Source: Achromobacter aloeverae (GTDB taxonomy: Bacteria; Pseudomonadota; Gammaproteobacteria; Burkholderiales; Burkholderiaceae_B). From it: 64,000 nucleotides of DNA. Positions 53,959 to 63,487 of this stretch are shown here, piece by piece. The position numbers and the translations under genes were made by a program. Where the stretch lies: the NCBI RefSeq assembly GCF_004121055.1, contig NZ_PYAL01000001.1, forward strand, positions 496,001 through 560,000. The letters are read 5' to 3'. Under the pieces are notes generated by a model. It searched no databases, was not told the DNA's origin, and saw nothing but the letters and a program-made list of their open reading frames with translations. The number at the start of each line of letters is the position of its first letter. Positions within the stretch are counted from its first letter, which is position 1.

Positions 53959-54801
53959 TTATCTTCCGCTCCAATGGACCACACGGCGTTCCAGCACCAG
54001 GAACAGGATGTTCAGGACATAGCCCAGCGCGCCGGCCGCGAGGATGGCGGCGTACATGGTCTTGACGTTGAGCACCTGCTGGGCGTCGATGATGGCGTGC
54101 CCCAGGCCGTTCTCGGACCCGATGAACATCTCGGCGACGATGACGATGACCAGCGCCATCGACACCGCCGACCGCAGCCCGACGAAGCTGGGCTGCAGGC
54201 TCTCCCACAGCAATACATCCTTGAAGATGCGCCAGCGCGTCGCGCCCATCACGCGGGCCGCCATTACCCGCTGCTTGCGTGCGTTGATCACGCCGTACGC
54301 ACTGTTGAAGACGACGATCAGCAAGGCGCCGAAGGCCGCGATGGCCACCTTGTTGATATCGCTCACGCCAAAGATCAGCAGAAAGAGCGGTATCAATGCC
54401 GATGACGGCGTCGAACGAAAGAAGTCGATCAGGAACTCGACGCTGCGGTAGGCCCGTTCGTTGCTGCCCAGCACGACGCCCAGCGGCATGCCGATGACGG
54501 CGGCGATGACAAAGGCCTCCAGCGTGCGGACCACCGTGACGGTGAAGTCCGTCAGCAACGGTCCGCCGGCCAGGCCGGTGACCAGGGCCACCAGCGTATC
54601 GGCCGGACTGGGCAGCAGGATCGCCTTGATGAGGCCCGCCCGGACCACGAGGTCCCAGATGACGAATAGCACGACCGGCCCGACAAAGGGCAGCAAGCGG
54701 TCGCGCAGCGGCGGCCTGGGCGCCGCCGCGTCACTGGAGGCCGGGGGCGCCCAGCCTGCCGGGGCGCCCGGGGCCGGGGCGGGTGCGGATGCCTTGGACA
54801 T
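53959..54801 (-). CDS. ABC transporter permease, SsuC/TauC-like
   Basis: 280 residues, about six transmembrane helices with the binding-protein-dependent EAA loop visible in ARVMGATRWRIFKDVLLWESL. The N-terminal 35 residues are Pro/Ala-rich. Inner membrane; forms the channel with the adjacent ATPase. Three bases after the binding-protein gene; ribosome site lies inside that gene's end (AAGG), indicating coupling. Confidence 0.93.
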   Translation of the reverse strand: MSKASAPAPAPGAPAGWAPPASSDAAAPRPPLRDRLLPFVGPVVLFVIWDLVVRAGLIKAILLPSPADTLVALVTGLAGGPLLTDFTVTVVRTLEAFVIAAVIGMPLGVVLGSNERAYRSVEFLIDFFRSTPSSALIPLFLLIFGVSDINKVAIAAFGALLIVVFNSAYGVINARKQRVMAARVMGATRWRIFKDVLLWESLQPSFVGLRSAVSMALVIVIVAEMFIGSENGLGHAIIDAQQVLNVKTMYAAILAAGALGYVLNILFLVLERRVVHWSGR

Positions 54802-54804
54802 GAT

Positions 54805-55818
54805 TCAAGCCTTGTAAAGCAGTTTCGTAACGTCGACCTTTTGCGAGAAGATGCCCTTCTCCGTGAACAGGTCGTAGAACTTCTGGAAGTACTGGACGTC
54901 GCTGGGCTTGAACTCGTCGTAGGTCATGTACGCCGCCAGCGGCACTTCCTTGGTCAACGGGCCCTCGATCGCGGTATAGCCCTTCATGTACTGGCGCGCG
55001 TCCTCGGGATGCTCGCGCACCAGCTGGATGCCGCGCTTGTAGGCGGCGATGTACTTGGCGGTGGCCTCGGGATACTTCTTGATGAAGTCGGTGGTCAGGC
55101 TGGCCGCGCCGCCATGCCACGGCGCCATGGGATCGCCCAGGATGTAGTGCGCCACCACGCCTGCCTCCAGCACGCGCGTGGTGCCGTTCAAGCGACCCAC
55201 CGTGCCGGTCGGCTCCAGCGTGTAGACGCCGTCGACCTGGCCGGCGGCGATGGCCGCCACGTGCTGGCCGATCGGCAGTTCGACCACCGAGGCGCCGGTC
55301 GCGCCGGCCCGTTCCAGCATGGTCTTGGCCAACGTCACGTTCTGGATGCCGGGACCGCAGCCTATCTTCTTGCCCTTGAGATCGGCCACCGTCTTGCAGG
55401 GGCTGTCCTTGGCCACCACGAATTCTTCCAATACGTTCGCGGCGTTGCTGGGATTGGTGCAGAAGATCTTGAACATGCCCGGCTGGGCGATCTCGCCGAT
55501 GGCCAGGTTGGCCGCGCCGACGCCGTTGGCGCTGCCGTCGCAACGGCCCGCCAGCATGCCCTCCATGACCTGCTGCGCGCCTGCGAATTTCTGTACTTCG
55601 ACGTCCAGTCCGGCGTCCTTGAAATAGCCCTTCTCCACCGCCGCGAAGAAGGGCAGCGCCGCCGCCACGGGCCAGAAGCCGATGCGGATCGTCGGCGCGG
55701 AAGCCGCGCGAACGAAGGCCGGCGCCGCCAGCGCGCCCAGGACGGCGGCGCCGGTCAACAAGGTGCGGCGGCGGCCGGCGACGGGCATCGCGGCGATCTT
55801 GACGAGGGGCTTGGTCAT
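54805..55818 (-). CDS. ABC transporter substrate-binding protein, NMT1/THI5-like
   Basis: 337 residues from the ATG at 55818 (GGAG six bases upstream). N-terminal export signal with paired arginines (AGRRRTLLTGAAVLGAL, possibly Tat) and AFVRA cleavage region. Mature protein: IRIGFWPVAAALPFFAAVEKG, DVEVQKFAGAQQVMEGMLAGR, DLKGKKIGCGPGIQN, typical of the nitrate/sulfonate/pyrimidine-precursor binding family. Lies between atzF and the permease. The ligand is likely biuret-like or another urea derivative. Confidence 0.92.
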   Translation of the reverse strand: MTKPLVKIAAMPVAGRRRTLLTGAAVLGALAAPAFVRAASAPTIRIGFWPVAAALPFFAAVEKGYFKDAGLDVEVQKFAGAQQVMEGMLAGRCDGSANGVGAANLAIGEIAQPGMFKIFCTNPSNAANVLEEFVVAKDSPCKTVADLKGKKIGCGPGIQNVTLAKTMLERAGATGASVVELPIGQHVAAIAAGQVDGVYTLEPTGTVGRLNGTTRVLEAGVVAHYILGDPMAPWHGGAASLTTDFIKKYPEATAKYIAAYKRGIQLVREHPEDARQYMKGYTAIEGPLTKEVPLAAYMTYDEFKPSDVQYFQKFYDLFTEKGIFSQKVDVTKLLYKA

Positions 55819-55839
55819 GTTCAACTCCAATGGTCGGGA

Positions 55840-57606
55840 TTAACGGTCAGCGGGAATAAGGGGGGAGGAAAGCGATGCCAGGTATGCGCGCCAACCGCCG
55901 AAGGCGGTGATATCGCGCGCGGCCGCCAGTGCGTGGCCTTCGCAGACGAAGCCATGCTCCCAGCGGCCGTCGGCGAGCTCGACGCTGCCCAGGGCCAAGG
56001 GGGCCGGCACCAGCGCCAGGAAGCTGCCGACAGCCTCCAGCGGCACCTGCCATACCTCGACATCGATGGCGGCGCCGCCGGTGTCCACGCGTTGCAAGCC
56101 AGGCTTGGGCGGCACGGTATCGGCCAGCGCGTACAGTCGATAGCGCGGGGCGGTTGCCGCGCGCCGTTCGAGGACGGCGCCGCGCTCGGTCAATTGGCCG
56201 TTCAGCGGCAAGCCGCTCAGATGCGCGCCCACGACGACCAGCGCGAGGTGCGTTGCCGATGACGGCGCCGGCGCGCACGCCGGCCGCGCCAGCGCGGCGA
56301 TCGGTTGCGGCGCCGGCAGCGCCACACCGGTCGCGCCCTGCGCAAGGCCGGTATCGTGGTGGAACCGTTGTCCCAGGTCAGCCAGTTGCCAGTCGCTGCC
56401 CGCCGGTCCGATCAGGGTGATGCCGAAAGGCAGGCCGTCCGGCCTTATGCTGGCCGGCACCGATAAGGCGGCATAGTCCAGCAGATTGACGAAATTCGTG
56501 TACTGGCCCAGCTCCCGGTTGCGCTGCACCGGATCCCGTGCCATGGCTTCCAGCGTGCAATGCGTCGGCGCGGTCGGCACGCAGAGCACATCGATCCCGC
56601 GCCACATCGCGGCGGCCTCCTGGCCAAGCGCGCGCAGGCGGTGCTGCGCCTGGAAGACCTGGGCGGCGTCATAAGACCGGCCCGCGGCGAGTATGGACCG
56701 CACCGGCTCGATCACCGCGTCCGCGCGCGCGTCGAAGAAACCGCGCACGGCGGCGTAGCGCTCGGCCACCAGCGCGCTTTCATAGAGCAGGCCGGCGGCC
56801 TCGGCCAGCGGCGCATAGTCCACGGGCACCGGCACGCCGCCCAGCGCCACCAGGCGGGCGACGGCCCCGTCGAACGCGGTGCGCGCGAGCGCGTCGCCGA
56901 AGAACTCCAACTGGGCCGGCACGCCGAAACGGAAAGCAGCCGGGAACGGCCGCGTCGCCATGGCCAGCTCACGCGAATACGGATCGCGCGCGTCGTATCC
57001 CATCGCCGCCTCCAGCACCCGCACCGCCGTCGAGACCGTGCGCGCGAGGATGGACACGCAGTCCACGCTCTGCGCGGCCGGCACCACGCCACGCGCGGAG
57101 ATCAATCCCTTGCTCGGCTTGAGACCGACGATATTGTTCAACCCCGCCGGCACGCGGCCGGAGCCGGCGGTGTCCGTCCCCAGCGCGAAATCGCATTCGC
57201 CCGTCGCCACGACATAGGCGGACCCCGAGCTCGAACCGCCGCTGACATAGCGCGCGTCGAAGCTATTGGGCACAGCGCCATAAGGCGAACGGCTGCCGTT
57301 CAGCCCGCAGGCGAACTGATCCAGGTTGGTTTTTCCGGTCAACGCCGCGCCGGCGTCGAGCAGCCGCTGGACCACGACCGCATGTTCGGCCGGCACATAA
57401 GCGAAGTCGGGGCACGCGGCGGTGGTCGGCACGCCCGCCGCATCGATATTGTCCTTGGCGGCGAAACGCAGGCCGGCCAGGGGCCCCGCGGCCGTCGTCG
57501 TGAACGGGGCATCGAAACGCGTGATCCATGCGCAGGCTGGCGTGCCCGAAGCGACGGATGCCGACGGCGCGGGAGGGAAAGGGAAAGCGGAAGGAATAGA
57601 AGCCAC
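55840..57606 (-). CDS. atzF: Allophanate hydrolase
   Basis: 588 residues from the GTG at 57606; Shine-Dalgarno weak. N-terminal amidase domain with catalytic Lys in RFAAKDNIDAAGVPTT and the Ser residues in YVSGGSSSGSAYVVA and DTAGSGRVPAGLNNIVGLKPS; a C-terminal domain of about 130 residues (LVVVGAHLSGLPLNGQL, then FVCEGHALAAARDIT) as in AtzF and the hydrolase half of urea amidolyase. Splits allophanate into CO2 and ammonia. First gene of the leftward operon; no urea carboxylase is adjacent, so allophanate probably comes from AtzE/G. Confidence 0.92.
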   Translation of the reverse strand: MASIPSAFPFPPAPSASVASGTPACAWITRFDAPFTTTAAGPLAGLRFAAKDNIDAAGVPTTAACPDFAYVPAEHAVVVQRLLDAGAALTGKTNLDQFACGLNGSRSPYGAVPNSFDARYVSGGSSSGSAYVVATGECDFALGTDTAGSGRVPAGLNNIVGLKPSKGLISARGVVPAAQSVDCVSILARTVSTAVRVLEAAMGYDARDPYSRELAMATRPFPAAFRFGVPAQLEFFGDALARTAFDGAVARLVALGGVPVPVDYAPLAEAAGLLYESALVAERYAAVRGFFDARADAVIEPVRSILAAGRSYDAAQVFQAQHRLRALGQEAAAMWRGIDVLCVPTAPTHCTLEAMARDPVQRNRELGQYTNFVNLLDYAALSVPASIRPDGLPFGITLIGPAGSDWQLADLGQRFHHDTGLAQGATGVALPAPQPIAALARPACAPAPSSATHLALVVVGAHLSGLPLNGQLTERGAVLERRAATAPRYRLYALADTVPPKPGLQRVDTGGAAIDVEVWQVPLEAVGSFLALVPAPLALGSVELADGRWEHGFVCEGHALAAARDITAFGGWRAYLASLSSPLIPADR

Positions 57607-57849
57607 GTTGTCTCGCACGGAAAGACGGATTCGGGAAACCTGAAATCCAAACTTGTGTACAAGACGATCCAAAGCAAAGGCTGTGCCAACTTTTGCACGG
57701 CCGGTGACGAGGGTGTCATGCCCGGGGACGATCCGCGGGGTCTCGCGGCGGCGCTGACGCCGCGCACCGTGACCGTGCCCATCCGCGCACCAGGGTGGGT
57801 GTGACGCACCAGCGAGGTGCGCCTGAACGGGTCCGCCTCCATGGATCCG

Positions 57850-57898
57850 CGACGAACCTGCCGTCCCCGACGAACCTGCCGTCCCCGACGCACCTGCC
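57850..57898. repeat. 18-base tandem repeat, 2.7 copies
   Basis: CGACGAACCTGCCGTCCC occurs at 57850-57867 and 57868-57885, with a third partial copy to 57898 that runs into the stop of the MocR gene. It lies in the gap 57607-57898, which otherwise holds the atzF promoter region and no gene I can support. Confidence 0.85.
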
Positions 57899-59416
57899 TT
57901 AACGCGGCAGGCAGGCCCGCAAGGTATGAAAGGCCGGTGCGATGTCCTTTTCATGCACGCAGGCATACCCCAGCAGCAATCCCCGCCGCGCCCCCGGATG
58001 CATGTAATAGCGCGACAACGGACGAGTGAGGACGCCGCGCGCCTGCGCCGCCGCGCTGATGGCCACGTCGTCGCAGTCCGGCGGCAGGCGCAGCACCAGG
58101 TGCAGGCCGGCATTGCTCGACTGGGGATCCAGGTAGTCCGGTCCCAGGTAACGGTTGATCAAGCCCTCCAGCAAGGCGCGCCGGCGCGCGTACAACACCC
58201 GCATGCGGCGGATGTGCGCCGCGTAATGTCCCTGCTCCAGCAACTCGGCCAGGGCGGCTTGCGTCAGGGCGTGGCCTTCGCGATAGAGGTCCGCGTGCGC
58301 GGCGCGAAACGGTTCGGCCAGGACGCGCGGTAGCACCATGTAGCCCACGCGCAGGCCGGGGAACAAGGTTTTGCTGAAGGTCCCGATATAGATCACGGGC
58401 GCGTCCTCCTCCAGCCCCTGCATGGCGGGTATCGGTCGTCCGGCGTAGCGGAACTCGCTGTCGTAGTCGTCCTCGACGATCCAGCTGCCCGACGCCCGCG
58501 CATACTCCAGCAACTCGCGTCGCCGCGCCAGGCTCATCACCAGCCCCAATGGATACTGGTGCGACGGCGTCACGAAAATCAGCCGTGGCGGCACCTTGCC
58601 GGCGGGCCATCCGCTGCCCTCCGCTTCCACGCGCAGCGGCTTGACCACCGCCGATACCATCTGCAGGACCTTATGGAAGCCCCAATAGCCGGGCTCCTCC
58701 ACCCAGACGGTTTCGCGCGGATCGACCAGCATGCGAAGGGAGAGATCGACGGCCTGGTGCACGCCTTCGGTCACCAGGATCTGGCTGGGGTCGCAACGCA
58801 CCGACCGGGCCACCCGCACATGTTCCGCGATGGCGGCGCGCAAGGCCGGATGGCCGCCGCCATGCGCGTACGTCAGCAGCTGCGGCGCCGGATCGCGCCA
58901 CAAGCGGGACAGGATGCGGCTGAAGTGCCGGTTGGGAAACTGCGTCACGTCCGGCACGCCCGGCATGAAAGCCCCCCACTGGGCGGGCGCCGCCGACACA
59001 TTGGACAGCAGCGCCTGGGCGCGCCGGGCCAGCCGCGCCGGCGCGCCGGCGGCGCTAGGCTCGGCGGCGGCCGCCTGCAGGCCCTGCATGCGTTCGGCGC
59101 TCAGGTAGCTGTCCGGCGCCGTCTCCGCCACGAAGGTGCCGCTGCCCACGCGGGCATGGACGTAGCCTTCGGTGCGCAGCTGTTCGTAGGCGTGCAGCAC
59201 CGTATTGCGGGACATGCCGATCTCGCGCGCGAGATCGCGCGACGCGGGCAGCGGGCTGGACGGCGGCAGGCTGCCGTCGAGGATGGCGCCGCGCAGGCAT
59301 TCATACAGCTGGCGATTCAGCGTGCCGCCGCCCGCGGGCGCCAGGCGTTGCAGGACCAGGTCGGCGCAGATCGACTTGATCAAGGCTGCTTCCGCGATCT
59401 GGCAGTGCCACGACAT
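57899..59416 (-). CDS. MocR/GabR-type regulator (GntR HTH fused to aminotransferase-like domain)
   Basis: 505 residues from the ATG at 59416; a TTG at 59383 with GGAAG upstream is a plausible shorter start. GntR winged helix at about 30-100 (LPASRDLAREIGMSRNTVLHAYEQL), linker, then a type I aminotransferase-like PLP domain: VEEPGYWGFHKVL, SWIVEDDYDSEFRY and the PLP-Lys in GTFSKTLFPGLRVGY. Divergent from gabT-gabD, so it most likely activates GABA catabolism like GabR, sensing GABA through the PLP. A dyad lies in the shared 193-base control region. Confidence 0.92.
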   Translation of the reverse strand: MSWHCQIAEAALIKSICADLVLQRLAPAGGGTLNRQLYECLRGAILDGSLPPSSPLPASRDLAREIGMSRNTVLHAYEQLRTEGYVHARVGSGTFVAETAPDSYLSAERMQGLQAAAAEPSAAGAPARLARRAQALLSNVSAAPAQWGAFMPGVPDVTQFPNRHFSRILSRLWRDPAPQLLTYAHGGGHPALRAAIAEHVRVARSVRCDPSQILVTEGVHQAVDLSLRMLVDPRETVWVEEPGYWGFHKVLQMVSAVVKPLRVEAEGSGWPAGKVPPRLIFVTPSHQYPLGLVMSLARRRELLEYARASGSWIVEDDYDSEFRYAGRPIPAMQGLEEDAPVIYIGTFSKTLFPGLRVGYMVLPRVLAEPFRAAHADLYREGHALTQAALAELLEQGHYAAHIRRMRVLYARRRALLEGLINRYLGPDYLDPQSSNAGLHLVLRLPPDCDDVAISAAAQARGVLTRPLSRYYMHPGARRGLLLGYACVHEKDIAPAFHTLRACLPR

Positions 59417-59510
59417 AGCGCATGACAACGCGCGCGATCTGGCAAGGACAACATCTTGGGCAAGAGGGCTCCGTCCGGGGCAAGGGGATGCATTTCCTGG
59501 GCTTTTCCAG

Positions 59511-59558
59511 ATTGGCCCCATCAATTTGAACGAACTGGATCTTTCGGAAGGGGCCAAT
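59511..59558. promoter_or_regulatory. Widely spaced dyad ATTGGCCCC...GGGGCCAAT in the gab control region
   Basis: Perfect 9-bp arms at 59511-59519 and 59550-59558, separated by 30 bases. Their centres are 39 bases apart, about four helical turns, which suits a dimeric MocR protein. Located 50-100 bases upstream of gabT. Inference. Confidence 0.55.
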
Positions 59559-59609
59559 TCGCCATTAAATCAGGTTTTCCCCGAACCACCTACCTGAAAC
59601 GCTTGCACC

Positions 59610-60872
59610 ATGAAAAACGCCGATCTGCAGTCCCGCCGCCTGGCCGCCACCCCGCGCGGCGTGGGCGTGATGTGTGACTTCTATGCCCAGCGCGCCGAAA
59701 ACGCCACCATCTGGGACGTGGAAGGCCGCGAGTTCATCGACTTCGCCGCCGGCATCGCCGTGCTGAACACGGGTCACCGCCATCCGCGCATCGCTGCCGC
59801 CATCGCCGCGCAGCTCGACAGCTTCACGCACACCGCCTACCAGATCGTCCCCTACGAAAGCGTCGTCACGCTGGCCGAGCGCATCAATGCCGCCGCGCCG
59901 ATCAAGGGTCCGGCCAAGACCGCCTTCTTCACCACCGGCGCCGAGGCCGTCGAGAACGCCGTCAAGATCGCCCGCGCCTATACCGGTCGTTCGGGCGTCA
60001 TCGCCTTCGCCGGCGGCTTCCATGGCCGCACCATGATGACCCTGGCGCTGACCGGCAAGGTCCAGCCCTACAAGGCCGGCTTTGGCCCCTTCCCCGGCGA
60101 GGTCTATCACGTGCCCTTCCCCAGCACGCTGGGCGGCGTCACCCCGAAGGACTCGCTGGCCGCGATCAACCAGCTGTTCAAGGCCGATATCGATCCCAAG
60201 CGCGTGGCCGCCATCATCATCGAGCCGGTGCAGGGCGAAGGCGGTTTCAACGTCGCCCCGACCGAACTCATGCAGGGACTGCGCGCCCTGTGCGACGAGC
60301 ACGGCATCGTCATGATCGCCGACGAAGTCCAGACCGGTTATGGCCGCACCGGCAAGCTGTTCTCGATGGAGCACCACGGCGTGCAACCCGACCTGATCAC
60401 CATGGCCAAGAGCCTGGCGGGCGGCATGCCCCTGTCGGCCGTCTGCGGCCGCGCCGAAGTGATGGATGCGCCCGCGCCCGGCGGCCTGGGCGGCACCTAT
60501 GCCGGCAACCCCTTGTCCGTGGCCGCCGCGCATGCCGTGCTGGACGTCATCGCCGAGGAAAAGCTGTGCGAACGCGCCGCCGCCCTGGGTGAACGCCTGG
60601 TGGCCCGCCTGCGCGCCGCGCAAAAGGCCCACCCCGGCATCGCCGACATCCGCGCCCAGGGTTCGATGGTGGCCATCGAGCTGCGCACCGCCGCCGGCGA
60701 GCCGGACGCCGACGCCGTGCGCCGCATCCAGCAACGCGCCCAGGAGCGCGGGCTGGTGCTGCTGAGCTGCGGCATGTATGGCAACGTCATCCGCTTCCTC
60801 TACCCCCTGACCATTCCCGATGCGCAATTCGAACGCGCCCTCGGCATCCTGGACGAGGCCCTGCAAGCATGA
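59610..60872 (+). CDS. gabT: 4-aminobutyrate aminotransferase
   Basis: 420 residues. Class III PLP aminotransferase: FFTTGAEAVENAVKIARAYT, IIEPVQGEGGFNVAP, IADEVQTGYGRTGKLF and the PLP-Lys in ITMAKSLAGGMPLSAV. Converts GABA and 2-oxoglutarate to succinate semialdehyde and glutamate. Overlaps gabD by 4 bases. 5-aminovalerate may also be accepted, as in related enzymes. Confidence 0.95.
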   Translation: MKNADLQSRRLAATPRGVGVMCDFYAQRAENATIWDVEGREFIDFAAGIAVLNTGHRHPRIAAAIAAQLDSFTHTAYQIVPYESVVTLAERINAAAPIKGPAKTAFFTTGAEAVENAVKIARAYTGRSGVIAFAGGFHGRTMMTLALTGKVQPYKAGFGPFPGEVYHVPFPSTLGGVTPKDSLAAINQLFKADIDPKRVAAIIIEPVQGEGGFNVAPTELMQGLRALCDEHGIVMIADEVQTGYGRTGKLFSMEHHGVQPDLITMAKSLAGGMPLSAVCGRAEVMDAPAPGGLGGTYAGNPLSVAAAHAVLDVIAEEKLCERAAALGERLVARLRAAQKAHPGIADIRAQGSMVAIELRTAAGEPDADAVRRIQQRAQERGLVLLSCGMYGNVIRFLYPLTIPDAQFERALGILDEALQA

Positions 60873-62344
60873 GCGCCGTCACCACCACCAGCGCCATCGA
60901 ACTGGCGCGCCCCGACCTGCTGCGCGACCGTTGCCTGATCAACGGTGAGTGGGTGGGCGCCGACAGCGGCCTCACCCTGGCCGTGACCGATCCCGCCACC
61001 GGCGCCCAGGTCGGCAACGTGCCCTATATGGGCCGCGCCGAAACCGAACGCGCCATCCTGGCCGCCGACGCCGCCCTGCCCGCCTGGCGCGCCCGCACGG
61101 CGCGCGACCGCGCGGCCGTCCTGCGCCGCTGGAACGACCTGATCCTGCAGCACCAGCGCGACCTCGCCATGTTGATGACGCGCGAGCAGGGCAAGCCCCT
61201 GCCCGAAGCGCAAGGCGAAGTCGCCTATGCGGCATCGTTCATCGAGTGGTTCGCCGAGGAAGCCAAGCGTGTGGACGGCGAAGTGCTGCAAGGCCAGCGC
61301 GCCGGCCAGCACATCGTCGTGCTGAAGCAGCCGATCGGCGTCTGCGCCGCCATCACGCCGTGGAATTTCCCGGCGGCGATGATCACCCGCAAGGTCGGCC
61401 CGGCCCTGGCCGCCGGCTGCACCATGGTGGTCAAGCCCGCCGAACTGACGCCGCTGACGGCCCTGGCGCTGGGTGTGCTGGCGATCGAAGCCGGCATTCC
61501 GGCCGGCGTGCTGCAATTCGTCACCGGCGATGCCGCGGCCATCGGCCAGGCCCTTTGCGAAAGCGATATCGTGCGCAAGCTCAGCTTCACCGGGTCGACC
61601 CACGTCGGCCGCCTGCTGATGAGCCAGTGCGCGCCCACCATCAAGAAGCTGTCGCTGGAGCTGGGCGGCAATGCGCCGCTGATCGTCTTCGACGACGCCG
61701 ACGTGGACCGCGCGGTCGAAGGCATCATCGCGTCCAAGTTCCGCAACGCCGGCCAGACCTGCGTCTGCGCCAACCGCATCTATGTGCAGGCGGGCATCCA
61801 CGACCGCCTGGTCGAGCGCCTGGTGGCCGCGGTGGGCGCCATGCGCGTGGGCAACGGCCTGGAGCCCGGCGTAACGCAGGGGCCGCTGATCAACGACAAG
61901 GCGGTCGACAAGGTGCGCCAGCACATCGACGACGCCCTGTCGCTGGGCGCCAAGGTGGCGGTGGGCGGCACGCCCAATCCGCTGGGCGGCACCTTCTTCA
62001 CGCCCACGGTGCTGACCGGGGTCACCCAGGCCATGCGCGTGGCCCAGGAGGAGACCTTCGGCCCGATGGCGCCGCTGTTCCGCTTCGAGACCGAGGAAGA
62101 GGCGGTGGCCCTGGCCAACGATACCGAGTTCGGCCTGGCCGCCTACATCTTCACCGAAGACCGCCGGCGCATCTGGCGCGTCTCCGAAGGCCTCGAAACG
62201 GGCATGGTGGGCGTCAACACCGGGCTGATCTCCAACGAGGTCGCGCCCTTCGGCGGCGTCAAGCAATCCGGCCTCGGCCGCGAGGGCTCGCGCCATGGGA
62301 TCGAGGAGTATCTCGAACCCAAGTACGTCTGCATGCAGGACTGA
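60869..62344 (+). CDS. gabD: NADP-dependent succinate-semialdehyde dehydrogenase
   Basis: 491 residues. Aldehyde dehydrogenase fold: TPWNFPAAMITRKVGPALAA, LSFTGSTHVGRLLM, catalytic Glu in ELGGNAPLIVFDDAD and catalytic Cys in FRNAGQTCVCANRIYV, closing KQSGLGREGSRHGIEEYLE. Oxidises succinate semialdehyde to succinate, which enters the TCA cycle. Coupled to gabT. Confidence 0.95.
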   Translation: MSAVTTTSAIELARPDLLRDRCLINGEWVGADSGLTLAVTDPATGAQVGNVPYMGRAETERAILAADAALPAWRARTARDRAAVLRRWNDLILQHQRDLAMLMTREQGKPLPEAQGEVAYAASFIEWFAEEAKRVDGEVLQGQRAGQHIVVLKQPIGVCAAITPWNFPAAMITRKVGPALAAGCTMVVKPAELTPLTALALGVLAIEAGIPAGVLQFVTGDAAAIGQALCESDIVRKLSFTGSTHVGRLLMSQCAPTIKKLSLELGGNAPLIVFDDADVDRAVEGIIASKFRNAGQTCVCANRIYVQAGIHDRLVERLVAAVGAMRVGNGLEPGVTQGPLINDKAVDKVRQHIDDALSLGAKVAVGGTPNPLGGTFFTPTVLTGVTQAMRVAQEETFGPMAPLFRFETEEEAVALANDTEFGLAAYIFTEDRRRIWRVSEGLETGMVGVNTGLISNEVAPFGGVKQSGLGREGSRHGIEEYLEPKYVCMQD

Positions 62345-62385
62345 CCCGGCGGGCGCCCTGCCCGACGCCATAAGCGCACCAGACA

Positions 62386-62412
62386 GGGAATGGCCAGGCC
62401 ATGGCCATTCCC
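62386..62412. terminator. Hairpin between convergent gabD and AraC genes
   Basis: GGGAATGGCC and GGCCATTCCC form a perfect 10-bp stem with a 7-base loop, 41 bases after gabD. No T run, so either a weak bidirectional terminator or an mRNA-stabilising stem. Confidence 0.5.
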
Positions 62413-62445
62413 CCGCTCCCCCATGCCGGTCCGCGCAGGCCCGCG

Positions 62446-63222
62446 TCAGTGCTGCTGGCGGTCGGGTCCGTAGGCCGACGGCGGCTGCCCCAGGCGCTTG
62501 CGGAACATCGTCGAGAACGCCGCGGGGCTGTCGTAGCCCAGCTCCAGCGCGACCGACGTCACCGGCTGCCCTTCCGCCAGGCGCGACAACGCGGCCAGCA
62601 GGCAGGCTTGCTGGCGCCATTGCCCGAACGCCATGCCGGTCTCCTGGCGAAACAGGCGGCTGAAGCTGCGCTCGCTCTTGTGCAGGCGGCGCGCCCAATC
62701 GGCGGGCAGGTCGCGTATGCCTGGCTGGCGCAGGAAGGCGACGCATAATGCCGCCAGGGCCGGATGCCGCGGCAGCGGCGCGAAGAACGGCAAGGACGTG
62801 GCGCGGGCGACCTCGTGCAGGACCAGCCGCATCAAGGCCCCATCGCGACCCTTCGCGTCATAGTCCGCCGGCACGTCGCCGCTCGCGAGCAGCAGCTGCC
62901 GCAACAGCGGCGAGACTTTCAAGACCTCGCACTGGTCGCCCTTGCGGGCCGCCGCGGCGGGTTCGATGTAGAGGCTGCACGTGCTGACGCCGACCATCCT
63001 GACCCGGTGCGGCTTGCCGGCGGGTATCCACACGCCGCTGTCCGGCGGCACCACCCAGGCGCCATCGTCGGTGCCCACCTCCATCAGCCCGGTCGCGCCG
63101 TAAAGAAACTGCGCACGGCGGTGCGTATGGGTATCGAGCAGCAGGCCTTGCGGATAGTCCGTGCTGATCGCCAGGACCGGCCGCGCCACGGCATCGACGG
63201 AATCCAGGGGAATGTTGCGCAT
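62446..63222 (-). CDS. AraC-family transcriptional regulator, NimR-like
   Basis: 258 residues. N-terminal cupin (THTHRRAQFLYGATGLMEV, PPDSGVWIPAGKPHRVRM) and C-terminal double helix-turn-helix (ERSFSRLFRQETGMAFGQW and SVALELGYDSPAAFSTMFRK). Small AraC proteins of this type sit beside and control an exporter gene. Divergent from the TauE/SafE permease with about 265 bases between, in which I see no clear operator. Confidence 0.92.
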   Translation of the reverse strand: MRNIPLDSVDAVARPVLAISTDYPQGLLLDTHTHRRAQFLYGATGLMEVGTDDGAWVVPPDSGVWIPAGKPHRVRMVGVSTCSLYIEPAAAARKGDQCEVLKVSPLLRQLLLASGDVPADYDAKGRDGALMRLVLHEVARATSLPFFAPLPRHPALAALCVAFLRQPGIRDLPADWARRLHKSERSFSRLFRQETGMAFGQWRQQACLLAALSRLAEGQPVTSVALELGYDSPAAFSTMFRKRLGQPPSAYGPDRQQH

Positions 63223-63487
63223 TCGATGCAGGGTGCGATGGATGAAAGTCGAGCATTATCGGCGGACCGGGGCCAAGGCGCCAAATCGCCCGCGACGGCT
63301 TTCCCGGCGGTCCGCCATGGGGGGCGCGGGCGACGGACATGCCCCGAAGGGACGCGATGGCGGAAACGGCGGTATTCGCAGCATCGATGGCTGAAATTCG
63401 AATATGTACGGCGGACCCTAGCAAGCCGTCCGCTCCGTGCGCCTGTAGGCTGTCCGGGTCTTCATGCCATATCCGTTCCAGTCATAC

